64,000 nucleotides of DNA from Ectobius pallidus (lineage: Eukaryota > Arthropoda > Insecta > Blattodea > Ectobiidae), in the NCBI GenBank assembly GCA_964059195.1, contig CAXKWD010000001.1:155732532-155796531 (forward strand), given 5' to 3'. The number at the start of each line of letters is the position of its first letter. Position 1 is the first letter of the stretch. Below, one piece after another: positions 39,128-50,203 of this stretch. Below the pieces are notes generated by a model. It did no database searches and was not told where the DNA came from. It was given only the letters and a program-made list of their open reading frames with translations. The position numbers and the translations under genes were made by a program.

Positions 39128-39420
39128 TATTAAATATGTAACAAAGCACCGCCTTAACCCTTCACACACAACTTATCTTGATCCACTCAAAAATAGCATA
39201 TAACAATTCGTCTGAATTGTGGTGTTCATTACAACTCATCAGAACTCAAGATGGCGCAGCAAATACGCCGAAATGCATTTTCTATTTAAATAATGACACA
39301 TCTTGGTTCCACACCGAAGAATCCAGCTTTCATCTACATCTTTATATGCTATTTTTGAGTGGATGAAGATAAGTTGTGTGTTAAGGGTTAAAGCGGAACT
39401 TTGTTACATATCTAATATCC
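39128..39420. mobile_element. Foldback element with a piggyBac-like core
   Basis: A core of 230 bp (39158-39387) is bounded by TTAA on each side and has about 45-bp inverted repeats beginning CCCTTCACACACAACTTATC. TTAA plus CCCT ends is the piggyBac signature. However, the inverted symmetry continues outward past the TTAA sites: ATATGTAACAAAG on the left, CTTTGTTACATAT on the right. The TTAA may therefore be internal to a larger foldback element of about 290 bp. No coding sequence. Confidence 0.7.
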
Positions 39421-40659
39421 TAACAAAAGATTCATGTTCCAGCATAGGCCTATGGGATGGTTCTATAACTTATGGCGCTGCGCCAATTAGACAACCAAGG
39501 CAATACCTTAGAGTACATTGTAAATGTAATTTCAGGAGAAATTAAACATAAAATATTATTCACATCAGATCAATCTTTCGGTTATGTTAGTTAAATTGAA
39601 GAAATTAATTTTCTTACGACGCTTGTTTACCCCTGACTTGATAAGAATCTTCATTCCTACCAGATATCAAGATTAAAAAAACATGTATCTTCGCCACTGT
39701 GTTTCATACCATGTTCTTCGAAGATGCCTTTTAATTATGAAAAACATGCCGATCATATGTTATAATTATTACAACTGTCTGGCGCAAGACAGTCCATAAA
39801 TAAGAATGAGACAGATGCAAATAATGGACCTGTATAAAAGGTTTCATCCAGACGCAGACTTAATTGATTTAACACACTACGATTACATGCTAATGGTTCT
39901 CATAGCAACTGAAATGAAATGAGTATCACTCACCGGCCTGAAGATGCATGCATGCCTAAGTGCGACTTTCTTACCTGCAAAATAAAACAAAACACAATTA
40001 CATGGGTGCTGAGGTTTGCATTTCGAAGGGCTGTACAAGGATAGTCTAGTGGGTTACTTAATGCACCATGTCTCTTTGCTCTTAAAAAATGCAATTACTT
40101 TCTTAAACATAGGCTAATAGGCCTGTAGAAATCGTACAAATACTGTATGTGAATTAGAAACGCATATTAAGATAGGAAGTAAAAAAAAAATTAAGATGAA
40201 GTGTGTTACTTAGCGCTTAGTGTTACCTGGCAATTTGACTGCTCCACCGTCTAATTATATTATCTTAAGCTACTGAAAAGAAATTTACTGGCGTAATGTT
40301 TTAGTTCTGTTTGAACGAGTTGAGCTTACAAAATGGCAGCTCTGAAAAAATTTACAATTTAGAAGAAACATGTGTTTTACTAAAACTCTGAGATATGAAC
40401 TAAAACTTTGAATGATTTACATTAAATGTTGGGCTAACTTACATTGTAATCTATCATACAAACATTTTATGAAGAAGTTCTAAAATAAGATTGACACTTC
40501 ATTGATTTTGATGTCCTTAGGAAATGGCAATATGAAAGAAGAAATGTGTTTAAGTGGCCAAGTTCATTAGTTACTACCTAATCTGGGAAAAATTATCAAT
40601 CAATTCCGGTTATCAGCCAATGTAATCTTACTCAAAACAAAATGTATGATCTGCTTCGC

Positions 40660-41015
40660 AATTATCTGCGTCTTTGAAGAGAGGCCCTATGTCGCAAGTT
40701 AATTTTAAATTCAGTCTTTTTACAAAATACCGGCAAAATATTAATGAATCGTCCATTCTGCAATTTGACTGGTTACCCTTCAGGCATATTAAAATGGAAT
40801 TCCTTCGCTGGTTTAAATAGAGATGACGATTCTTTTTTACAATCTGACTGACTCCATCCCGGCTTTCCTGAAGGGTAGCCAGTCAAATTGCAGAAAGAAC
40901 ATTTCATTGTTTATTAATTTTCGTTCATTTTGTAAAAGGTTTGGACGTTTTGTATAAAACTGAATGCACAATTTGTCTGCGACATATATAATGGTAAGAG
41001 TCCGCATATGTGGAA
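40660..41015. mobile_element. Long palindromic foldback element, about 350 bp
   Basis: The arms at 40750-40785 and 40864-40900 are nearly perfect inverse copies (TGCAATTTGACTGG and CCAGTCAAATTGCA, followed by ACCCTTCAGG and CCTGAAGGGT). The similarity carries on outward, with gaps, through TTTTACAAAAT, ATTCAGT and TATGTCGCA for roughly 150 bp per arm. The whole unit can fold into a long hairpin. A minus-strand open frame at 40837-41034 is a by-product. Confidence 0.75.
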
Positions 41016-41279
41016 CCAGGTACCAAAGTGTCATTAGTCTTATTTCATTCTTACTATTACAAACAAGTACATTACAGAGGTTTGTAAAAGTATTATTTCA
41101 AGTTTTGTAGACAGTAATGAAACAGAAACTGTCTAATTAAATTGCAGCTTTATTAATTGGAAAACATTTAACTGTAGCCTACTGTGCTACAAAGAAATAT
41201 GTTTGTGAATTTATTAATTAGTTTTCTCCACGTATCAGATATAGGCTACAGGAACTGTCTAAATATGATGAAAACTACC

Positions 41280-41282
<3 letters not shown>

Positions 41283-41318
<36 letters not shown>
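41283..41318. repeat. (TA)n microsatellite
   Basis: About 18 TA dinucleotides without interruption. Confidence 0.95.
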
Positions 41319-41321
<3 letters not shown>

Positions 41322-41704
41322 AGCAGAATTTATATTTTTATTCTATTAATACTTTTTTATTGAATGTGCTAGTCTCGAAAACCTCTTAGCAAATGTAACT
41401 CGTGGTTTCATTTTTAGGAATCTACTTCACCTCTCATCTAGATTCGTGTGGACTTCAATACAACACACCACTAAATGGAATTTTTAGACGCAAATGTTGT
41501 GCATCTTCCTTTCTCAATTTCATCTTTCACATTTTTAAAACTCTTTGACTGTAATCGTAACATTATGTGTTCTTTTGATGATTATGTATCACAAATCTAA
41601 CAGGTTAATTATCCATGTATGTATTTAAGCTTATGAAATCAATCTAGATTACAACATACAGCCCTAGCATACCTATTGGTGAAATAGGGCTCCTTTGTAT
41701 TGGA

Positions 41705-41705
<1 letters not shown>

Positions 41706-41787
<82 letters not shown>
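41706..41787. repeat. (AAT)n microsatellite
   Basis: About 27 perfect AAT units; the poly-Ile frame over it is not a gene. Confidence 0.95.
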
Positions 41788-42744
41788 GCTCGTGAAACTG
41801 TCGACAACACGAAAACCAAATATGAAAAAACTGTATCCCTACTGTCCTCCAGCGATATTATTTCAAGGACGGTCTATTATTTGACTAATGTATATCACAA
41901 AAGATCATTTTAGATCTTTTCTTCACATTTTAACAATTGAACAACAAATTAGGTTAAAAACCTTAAACCTTACTAACTATAATCTATCTTTCTAAGACAG
42001 TAAAAATTCCGCTAATTACTTAATATAGGCCTACTAACATATTAATTGCTCGAAATTTGTCTTACCTTTTCAATTTACTGTTCCATGTAATATGCTTCCC
42101 ATACGAGTGATAGGGCAACTATAGCCCTAGGAAGGTCCGATGACAAATTAATTCTTGAGAAAATGAGCAAACACTGGTATAAATTAATACTCGCCGCTTG
42201 TGTGTCGACATAATCAATTATTTGAAATGCATACAGGAAGATATGGTAGACAAGCTCGACTTGTTGCTACTTTAAAATGAAGGTACAGTTGACCATTTTT
42301 AAAGGTTTCACTGAAAGGTGACTCCTTGGTAGAACTTTTAGGGTCCATTATCAGCACCTCGTAATTGCCGTAATTAATTTCATTGAAAGGTTTTGTGATA
42401 CAGGTAGCTATTTTCAGCGATATGTGGATGTTCTGGACAACCCTGTCCACTTGTCTGCGCGCAGCTATTAAGTGAGCCATTAGCGTTCGAGAACAGTGGT
42501 TTCAAATTTGAATAATGCGCCTGGAGTAACACCGGCACAAGTACAGTCATTGGAGAAATCAATAAAGGGCGATAAATGGATATCTCAACACGTGGCACTT
42601 ACGTAGTTCATCCTGCGTGGTGAGTATTAGCCTATACATAACCGCATAGCAGGTGCGGAAAGGTTATATTTTCAATATTTTGCCAAACGTTTCTGGATAT
42701 TCAATGATAAGCTTATAGTGAAAAGCTACTCTGGGAACGAGAGT

Positions 42745-43030
42745 AAAGTAATCAGGCTAAAAGAATATTACCTATTTTATGGAACCCGGAGGTTCATTGC
42801 CGCGCTTACATGAGCTCGCCATTCAACCCTATTTTGTCCTAACTCCATCTAACCATCCCTCGCCAATCCTACTTCCCTTACATATATTCTAATATTGATT
42901 TCTAACCTACGCCTAGGTTCCCAAGTGGTATTTTTCCTTCGGGTCTCCCAGTAAATATTTTTGAGATATGTCTTTCCTCCCCCATGCGCGCAACATGGCC
43001 AACCAATTTCATCCTCCGTAATGTAATTAC
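42745..43030 (-). mobile_element. LINE 3' part (C-terminal coding end and short 3' tail), lower segment
   Basis: Reading the minus strand gives decayed versions of a C-terminal motif common in insect LINE proteins: a GHVARMGEE-like stretch, KTYLKN-WETRRKNT, EPRRRLEINIRI-VREVGLARDG, and finally AAMNLRVP followed by a stop near 42781. Several frame breaks are present. The 3' tail after the stop matches the tail of the LINE piece at 15095-15282. The element is interrupted at 43030 by a hAT insertion and resumes at 44739. The copy is non-functional and 5'-truncated. Clade is uncertain (RTE/CR1-like). Confidence 0.8.
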
Positions 43031-44730
43031 TAGAGACAGGCAAAATATGAAATTTCATATTCTAAAATATGGCTACTAGCGCTCTGAAAACTCGGATCTT
43101 TACGAATCACGAAGTTTAGATGGCAATGCAAGCAAGAAAAAAGTTCATATTTCATAATATTTTGGTAAAATCTTCATATTTCGTGAAAATCTTCATAAAG
43201 CTTCATATTTTGTATGATTTGCAAATTTTTCCTTCGTTAATACTTCTATGACAAATGAATCGAGTTTTCCACATTATTGAAATGTTTTGAAAAGTTTTCC
43301 GGGAATCGCATCTCAAATCCCTATACGGCAAACTCCAGAAAGCTAAGAAATTTGGCAACACTTTCTAAGTGTTAAGAGGTACCCAACACAATTCCACTCT
43401 AATAATAGCCTACTTCCACTATGAACGGGAATGGGATTTCTACGTATTGTTTGGAAGTAGTCACATTCCTTGCATTCCAAAAGATAACTCGACAGCAAGG
43501 GCGGGGGTAGGGAATGTTTACAGTTAGAGGAACCAGGTCACTAGCAGGGAGGAGGGAATATTCATTTATGTGTTGTTTGCGATTCGTGGTGATTTGGATC
43601 GTGTGCCTAAATCTGGAATGCGCAATTGGTGACAGAGTTAAACTGTCTTAAAACAGATGGAACGATTGTTATGTACAAAAGTGTTAAGTATGGAATATAG
43701 TCCTTTTTATTATCTGTGTAATATTATCTAAAGACAAATTTGTACTAACATTCAAATTATGTTTACGCTACATTATCTTGGGAAAGAACAAATATAAGAT
43801 GCATCTTCGCATGAGACATATCCCGGCCAGCCCTCCCCCAGTGAAGCAATTCATTTTATGCCGTGATCTAGCGAATTCTTCGAGGATGAATAGGCTGACA
43901 AACCGTTGGGTACAAGGCACATATTCTCGCATTTAATATTTGGTACAAGGGGCGCTCTAGAATTTTTAATATTTGGTACAAGGGGTGCTCTAGAATTTTT
44001 AATATTCGGTACAAGGGGCACTCTAGCAGTTTTAATATTTGTTACAAGGGGCACTCTCGCATTTTTAATATTTGGTACTGTCGGGAGTGTCGGCGACAAT
44101 ATACAAGGATAGTTTGTCACCTGCTTCCCTGAGAAACAAAATGTGAATATTGAGTGATCGAGTGGGCGGAGCTTAAAGTGCACTTAATATTTGGCTTTCG
44201 CCGTTATCTTTATTCTGAACAAATGGGTGACTGAATTACATAATAATTTTGTTATTAATTTATTTTTTAATACTGGTATCTGCAAACACAAAGTTTCAGC
44301 TGAAACAACACACAAATAGCATTATACATTAAAAAAATGAAAATTAAAAAGACACACACAGTTCAGACGTTTCTTACCGACAGAAGATGCAACTTTTTGC
44401 CAGAAAACATTGAAAAGCTGCTTTTATCTTATTGTAATAAATATTAGTTGATGTGATGATGTGATGTGAAAAATGTAGGTGAATAGAATATTGTGAATAT
44501 TTAACGTATTAATTACCAGTTAACTAGTGTTTTTATTTTGCCCTCTCATTGTGAATATGGTAGATATTCCTTTGTGTGTTGTCTTAAATCAAATAACAAA
44601 TATTCAGATGATAAAATTGGTGATTTATTGCATTTCATAATATTTTTAATTTTTTTCTTCATAATTTCTTATTTAGCATAAATAAATTTCATATTTTGGC
44701 AAAATTTTCTTTATATTGTGCCTGTCTCTA
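43031..44730. mobile_element. Non-autonomous hAT element, 1,700 bp, inserted in a LINE
   Basis: The ends are inverted repeats beginning TAGAGACAGGCA (43031-43042) and ending TGCCTGTCTCTA (44719-44730), with AT-rich subterminal similarity (AAAATATGAA type). It is flanked by an exact 8-bp duplication GTAATTAC (43023-43030 and 44731-44738). TAGAG ends plus an 8-bp duplication identify the hAT superfamily. No transposase frame was found. Inside are a 33-bp minisatellite (43915-44080) and many repeated TTCATATTT-like subterminal motifs, the sort of clustered short repeats that hAT transposases bind. Confidence 0.88.
43915..44082. repeat. 33-bp minisatellite, about five copies, inside the hAT element
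   Basis: Units of the type TTTGGTACAAGGGGCGCTCT followed by AGAATTTTTAATA repeat about five times with few substitutions. Because 33 is a multiple of three, both strands stay open and give repetitive translations (an 11-residue LIFGTRGALEF-like unit on plus). The open frames are by-products of the period; no protein is proposed. Confidence 0.9.
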
Positions 44731-44738
44731 GTAATTAC

Positions 44739-44835
44739 CCTTAATAAATACCGGTATTCGGTGAAGTGTACAGGTTATGAAGCTCGTCATTATGGAGATT
44801 TCTCCAGTCCCCGTTTTCATTTCTCTTAGGCTATA
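44739..44835 (-). mobile_element. LINE 3' part, upper segment beyond the hAT insertion
   Basis: The minus strand reads ENGDWRNLHNDELHNLYTSPN, the stretch that normally stands before the GHVARM motif of the same LINE family. It continues directly into the lower segment once the 1.7-kb hAT element and one copy of the GTAATTAC duplication are removed. Upstream coding sequence is absent, so the copy is 5'-truncated near 44835. Confidence 0.75.
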
Positions 44836-45007
44836 CTTTTGCACATAAGAAGGCATTTGTCAGTGCCAGCCTTATAACATAATAATTATAACGCTGCTCA
44901 TCCCCGAAAAAGGTTATTTAAGATTTTCAAAAAATATTGAATGAGAAAGATAAATAGTGCCCTATAATTCGAAGAAGGAACAGTCAACGCACGAGAAAAT
45001 AGCTTAA

Positions 45008-45255
45008 TCCTTTCAGAGCTGAACTTATAACCATTTATATAAATAATAGTCAAATAAAGTCATCAGTGGGTTCTAATTTTGAAATCAATTAAGACAATTT
45101 TAGTTGAATAGCTGGTTTTTACGAATGACAATTCTAACATGTAGATAACAAACCTCATATTGTACGTAAAGCATTACACTAATAAACTTTCTTATTTGCT
45201 TTAATAACAAATTTTAGGTGACGCATTTATATGTCAACAGCAGTGAAACTGTTCA
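45008..45255. mobile_element. Decayed copy of the piggyBac-like element
   Basis: It starts after TTAA (45004-45007) with TCCTTTCAGAGCTGAAC and shares the order of internal motifs with the 60.6-kb element, including a TTTTTACGAATGACAATTCT-like stretch and the terminal GTCAACAGCAGTGAAA. The right TTAA has been lost by substitution. Confidence 0.55.
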
Positions 45256-45842
45256 TATTTTAGATTTCAGATTAATGCTAAACTCTAATAATAAATATTT
45301 ATTGCAACCAATTGGTCATATTGCAATGAACAGAGCAACGGTGGAATGATATACATGACAGGGAAACGGGAGCGTTTCGAAAAAACCTGCCAGACCCAAT
45401 TTTGTCTACCACAAATTCCACATGGATCCACTGAGAATATATCACGGATCCCAGCGGTGAAAGGGGAGCGATTTAACAACCCAGCCTTGGGGCGTCCTTT
45501 TAATGCCACATTAACATATCAGTTAAAAAAATTATTTCGTAGAAAAAATTTAAATAGTATGATATTAATCTATTTTGTTAACAAATCATGCCTAAATCTA
45601 AAATTTAACCTTTTCACTGCTACTTGAAATTTAGGGCTTCCAGTCCTCCCAGAAGTTGAGAACAAGTATCAGCCAAAAGCTCGGAGCTATTAAATTAATT
45701 CTTTCATCCTGTAATTATAATTATCCTAAACTTACGCGAAAATCTTTAACTTCTCGGTTTAAAAAAGAAATAAAAGGTTTATAGCTTCAGAATATGTGCA
45801 TTTAGTTAAATAAAACCGCTATAAATGTAAAATATTCTATAC

Positions 45843-46119
45843 CAGCGTTTCTCAACCTTTTTGAACCTGAAGACCTCTGAAATGTCTAAAAACATTTACG
45901 GGACCCTAATTTTACATCCCATTTTTAAAAAAGGCCTATATTCTTAATATTTGGGGTATTAATTATAGGCCTAGGTCATTATAACGAAATAATGTGAAAA
46001 AGTTTTACTTCTTTACTTTCCACTTGCTTTATGATATTTTTTTTTATTATGTCTGAGGACCATATGCACCATCTTCGCGGACCACTGGTGGTCCGCGGAC
46101 CATAGGCTGAAAAACGCTG
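45843..46119. mobile_element. Non-autonomous hAT element, 277 bp
   Basis: It begins CAGCGTTTCTCAACC and ends with GAAAAACGCTG. The inner right side has GGTGGTCCGCGGACC, a common pattern in Charlie-like hAT elements. Flanks are TTCTATAC (45835-45842) and TTCTATAA (46120-46127), an 8-bp duplication with one mismatch. No coding sequence. Confidence 0.9.
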
Positions 46120-46254
46120 TTCTATAACAGCAGCAAGTGTTACAAGTAATAAATTACAAGTCTGCTGTTGCGAGTTTTATGAAGTTCTAATGAAAATTCT
46201 ATTTATGCTGTTTCGCTCATGAGATTTTCGTACTGTATGCTATTTATAAGTTAC

Positions 46255-46790
46255 TAGCATGTGCCCGCGGCTTCGCCCGCGATAATTATTTCAAAAATTA
46301 AAAATTAAGAGCATAATAGTAAAATCATTATATTTATTAACTCCTAAATCACGTGGACTACATACCACGATTAGATAGCATCGTCTGGTAAAAGCGACCT
46401 CAGATTCGAGTTTCTTGGCCCAGAAAACCTCTGTATAGTGAGATTCGTCCAAATAAAACAACGTTTGACCATATTTAGGGCTTACAACATTCAAGCGATC
46501 GCGAAAGTTTTATTTTCAAGGTATGACAAAATCAGCCAAAGCCAACTGTAATTGATTTGACATTGAAATGTATAACTGAAAACTTATGTTTTGAAAATGC
46601 AAAAAATGCATGATTTTTGCCCGTTTTTCACTCATAACTCACGAACGAAAACTAAAATTAAAATTCCGTCTTCGAGGAGCATTTTCCGACCCTTCAGCCC
46701 ACCTATGTTTAAAATTTCAGATCTCTGCGTTCAGTAGATTTCGCTGGACAGCGAGGACAATTCCTTTTATTAATATAGATAATATGAATT
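46255..46790. mobile_element. Interspersed repeat with GC-rich start and TTAATATAGAT end (RTE/SINE-like)
   Basis: It begins GTGCCCGCGGCTTCGCCCGC, a sequence common at the start of short arthropod retroelements, and ends CAATTCCTTTTATTAATATAGAT. A second similar end, CAAAGCCTTTTATATATATAGA, lies at 47068-47090 and may belong to a second copy. No reverse transcriptase frame was seen. Assignment is by recalled pattern only. Confidence 0.5.
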
Positions 46791-47090
46791 ATAATGATAC
46801 CTTCTCTAATTAGTCAAATATCCATTTCATTTAATCCAAACCCACCTATACCATTGGCAACAATATGTTCTGTGAATTTTTTTCGATAATTCTATGTAAA
46901 AAGGGCTTAAGTATTTTTAAAAAACATTTAATTTTTGGCATTTAGAATCAGAATTTTTCAAAATCCCTTCTTAGTGAGCATCTACATTATGAAACGAAGG
47001 TACTATCAAAATGCCAAGTCTCTACCTGTTATAGTTTAGGCTGTACGTTGATTCCTGTCAGTCAGGACAAAGCCTTTTATATATATAGAG
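46791..47090. mobile_element. Second copy, 3' part, of the same interspersed repeat
   Basis: It shares with the preceding element the sequence order TTAAAAAACATTTAATTTTTGGC, a CAGGACAAAGCCTTTTATAT ending and a terminal TATATAGA. The left boundary is unclear. Confidence 0.4.
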
Positions 47091-47703
47091 AAGAGATGAG
47101 ATGACATGCAGAAGCAGTTTAAGGATACAACAAGTTCTAGTCAGTCTTTGTGAACATTTCTAACAAAATAATGTTCGTGGTGATATAACTTCTTAGGAGA
47201 GGCTATTATCGATGGCAAGGTTGTAAATTTAATACGTTTCTGATATTTAATTGAGAAGACATTTTTGTAAATTGAAGATTCGTTGAATTTTATAATTCCT
47301 TTAGAAGAGAAAGAAACCTATTCGTAAAAAAAAAAATTGTGATTTTGTTAAACCTACAGTGACAATACATTTTGCTAGACAGATTAGGCCACATTTACTT
47401 TTATACCCTGGAATGTCACACTAGAAGCTCTCAGCTCCTATTATTCACATCACTCAACTGGTGCATATTTTACAAATCTAAGCGAATAAATTTGCTATTA
47501 ATGCTTCGGGAGCTAATTTTATTGCACTGAACTCGTGACCACAAGATTCAAAATCACTCGTCCTGAAAAGAGCACTTGTGGACAACAAACCAGTATGATT
47601 AAATCCATTAAATTGAATTGATGGATTTGTACATTAAAAAGAAAATACGCCATAAAATGCTAATAATAATCATAATCATAATAATAAAAATAATAATAAT
47701 AAT

Positions 47704-48218
47704 CAGTGATGGAAAGTAATTGAGTAAAAGTAATAGGATTACAGTAACAATTTCTTTTTTGTCCCATTTACTTGTAATCAATACTTTTAAAAAATGTAAT
47801 TTCTACTTGTAATTTACTTCTGGAAATAAAATTTTGTTACATTTTAGTAGTCGTTAGTATTAGTATCATTCTCGCTTGCTATATCGTCATCATTACTGTT
47901 TTTGCAATTACAGTTAATATTAACAAAAAGTTACTCAATGTTTCCGAAAATATTCTCATTGGTATGTTTTTGTTTGTTTGTTTGTTTGTTTGTTTGTTTG
48001 TTTTTTTTTTGTTCATTAATAATTTGAGCTTTTGCCCAAAACAAACCAAAAACGAGAAATTTTTAGATACTGCCAGTTTGTAAAGTAATTGTAAATGTAA
48101 TTGTAATTTTATTGATTACTTCTTGAAAAAGTAATTTGTAATTATAATTAAGTAAAATGTCTCTCAGGTAATTGTAATTCAGCACAATTACTTTCTTTTT
48201 GCACTTTTCCCATCACTG
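47704..48218. mobile_element. Non-autonomous hAT element, 515 bp, inserted in a trinucleotide repeat
   Basis: The left end CAGTGATGGAAAGTAATTGA and right end TTTTCCCATCACTG are inverted repeats of the CAGTG-TGGGAAAGT type. Flanks are ATAATAAT (47696-47703) and ATAATGAT (48219-48226). The interior is full of TAATTGTAAT/AAAGTAAT motifs, typical subterminal repeats, plus a (TTTG)n run at 47966-48002. It lies inside an AAT/ATG microsatellite that continues on its right side. Confidence 0.88.
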
Positions 48219-48239
48219 ATAATGATAATGATGATGATG

Positions 48240-48320
<81 letters not shown>
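48219..48320. repeat. (ATG)n/(AAT)n microsatellite
   Basis: GAT units pass into about 27 AAT units; a hAT element (47704-48218) interrupts its left part. Confidence 0.95.
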
Positions 48321-48453
48321 GGTCAATTAGTCAATTTACCTTCTATTGACACGAATCGTGGTCGTTGCTTCGCTCCAGGTCTGGACCTGCCTTCGGGTAG
48401 AACATTCATCATTATTATCAATTATTCTTATAGTAATAATAATATATCCTTAC

Positions 48454-48705
48454 CTTTTACTGCTGCGTTCACTTTGTCCAGGTTGCGCAGAGTCAGGGGC
48501 ACGGGATCGACTGTAAGTTGCATGACGTCACCTGACCTCTTCACCAGGAAGATGGCTGTATGGTGGACCCTGATGGGACGCCGGTAGCAGTTCTTCTGCT
48601 TCTCTTGACGGCGAACCCTCACCTGATTGCTGTCAGGGAGCTCGCCTTTCAGAACCCTCTTCACGCGCACCCAGAACTCTTCCGTTTCTATAAATGAGTT
48701 CCTCT
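48454..48705 (-). CDS. agrn: Second coding exon of the agrin-like gene (rest of NtA domain)
   Basis: A minus-strand frame is bounded by an acceptor (TTCCTAACAG, AG ending at 48706) and a donor (AAAAG|GTAAGG, exon end 48454). Joined to the 58.8-kb exon across a phase-1 junction, it reads on without a stop. Key stretches are FWVRVKRVLKGELP (residues 79-92 of the joined protein), NCYRRPIRVHHTAIFLVKR, and PVPLTLRNLDKVNAAVKG. The order 'V-RV-R-LKG', then a Cys followed by an IFLV strand, then 'LTLRNL-V', matches what I know of NtA domains. Cys108 lies 76 residues after Cys32 of exon 1, a spacing compatible with the single NtA disulfide. A second in-frame acceptor (TTTATAG, exon start 48687) would shorten the loop by six codons. 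The exon ends phase 1, as is usual for extracellular modular genes. The Kazal/follistatin exons expected next were not seen in this window. Confidence 0.7.
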
Positions 48706-48987
48706 CTGTTAGGAACATGTAGGATATTCTAAACTAAATATCTTGCATGCTGTTAACAATTAGTTTGTAGTCCATACCAGAAGAAGGCGTAAAAGAAATT
48801 CAAAGATAAGTCTTAAAAATTATGTATTATATAGATCAGAAAATTAATTGTCGAAATGTTATTTGACCTAGAAAAGTGTATGAAATTTTATTTAGATAAG
48901 GATAATATTTCTTTGAGTACCTTATAAATATGCTTCATTTGTACAGTCTTACAACATTTTGTTTTGTTCCTCTAAATGCAGTATCAG

Positions 48988-49295
48988 ACCGCCGGCTGGT
49001 CTTGTACCGGGGATCGCTGATTACAGATCCGTCGGTCCGGGTTCGATCCCCTGTATCTCCTCGGATTTTTCTGAGGTAGGGAGGTCTGGTAGGGGTGCAC
49101 TCAGCCTCGTGATTCAAATTGAGGAGCTACCTGATAGAGAAGTAGCGGCTCCGGCCATGGAAACCACCATTAACGGCAGTGGGTGTCGGCATGCTGATCA
49201 CATGCCCCAATCCAGCCATCTGCCTATGGTAGATGACGCAGCGGTCGGGTGGTAGTCCTTGTCCCTTCAGGGATGTAGCGCCACGGAGTTTAGTT
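48988..49295 (+). mobile_element. tRNA-derived SINE, family A, complete copy
   Basis: The 308-bp body is flanked by an exact 15-bp duplication TAAATGCAGTATCAG (48973-48987 and 49296-49310). The head contains a B-box GGTTCGATCCC (about 49038) and a degenerate A-box near 48996. The tail holds CATGCTGATCACATGCCCC and GGGATGTAGCGCCACGGAGT. Related copies are at 10272-10414 and 54404-54673. It lies in the agrin-like gene intron, opposite to the gene. Confidence 0.92.
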
Positions 49296-50203
49296 TAAAT
49301 GCAGTATCAGTAAATAGTGAAATTAAATTAATTATTCTGGGTACGAAAGCGCTTCAGAATGTGCCTCGGAAGATTAAGAGAAAAACAGCAAGAAAGGTGG
49401 CAAAGAAACAATAAAGATTGATAGGTGAATAGAAGAATAAACGAATGAATTGCATAAGAAATGCTCGTATCATATAACTAACGGTCTTTGGGAATAACAT
49501 GACATAGTAACTTCGTTCGCAAACGTGTGAACAAAGCGAACCATCGAATCTCGAGCGAACCCAATCCGTCTCCAAGGGAACATCGTAGACCATACGAAAG
49601 CAATCTAATCCAACATACGAATAATATTCCAAATATCGACACCAAAGATTTCAGTGAAAACAGATACACGGTACGTGGTTGGGGCACAAAGCAGATTACG
49701 TCCTACAACGTATAAGAAGCTACAGTAGTTATATAGCTTCAACCTGTAGATTTAAACTTATATCTGTTTGAGTAAAATTTTCTAACGTAGTAAACTCAAG
49801 GTACTAAGTACAGACGAGTGCATGGAAACTATGTACCATTTGAAGTGTTGATTACGTATGTTAATTTCATCTTTCTTTCTTTCTTTTTCGTAGTTTTACC
49901 TCTCCCTTTTTGTTATGTTAATTTCAACTGGCATTAAATTTCTAATGAGTTTGATTCAGGATTAATTAAATGGTTACATGAGTCATGGTAAATAAATACC
50001 CATTTCGGAATTTGCTTTTACAGTACAGAAAACCATGAAAAACCCCAAAGTCAAATTGATACTTGTGTTTTCTTTGTTTATTCTTGGTTGCTGTTATGTT
50101 GATGGTACAATTACTGCAATTGCTGATATGTAAGCCTATTCCCTGTGATATTTGGGACCACCATGAACAATATAAGATTCACAAAAGCATAATGAATTTT
50201 AAC

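Larger units (their letters stand above)
41016..42744. other. No gene seen outside microsatellites
   Basis: AT-rich DNA. An 88-codon minus frame at 42214-42480 has no recognisable domain. Confidence 0.5.

Noticed and set aside
45285..45627. Overlapping 74- and 93-codon frames on opposite strands
   Set aside because: GC-richer than the surroundings and possibly an old repeat, but neither frame shows a domain and no second copy was found in the window.
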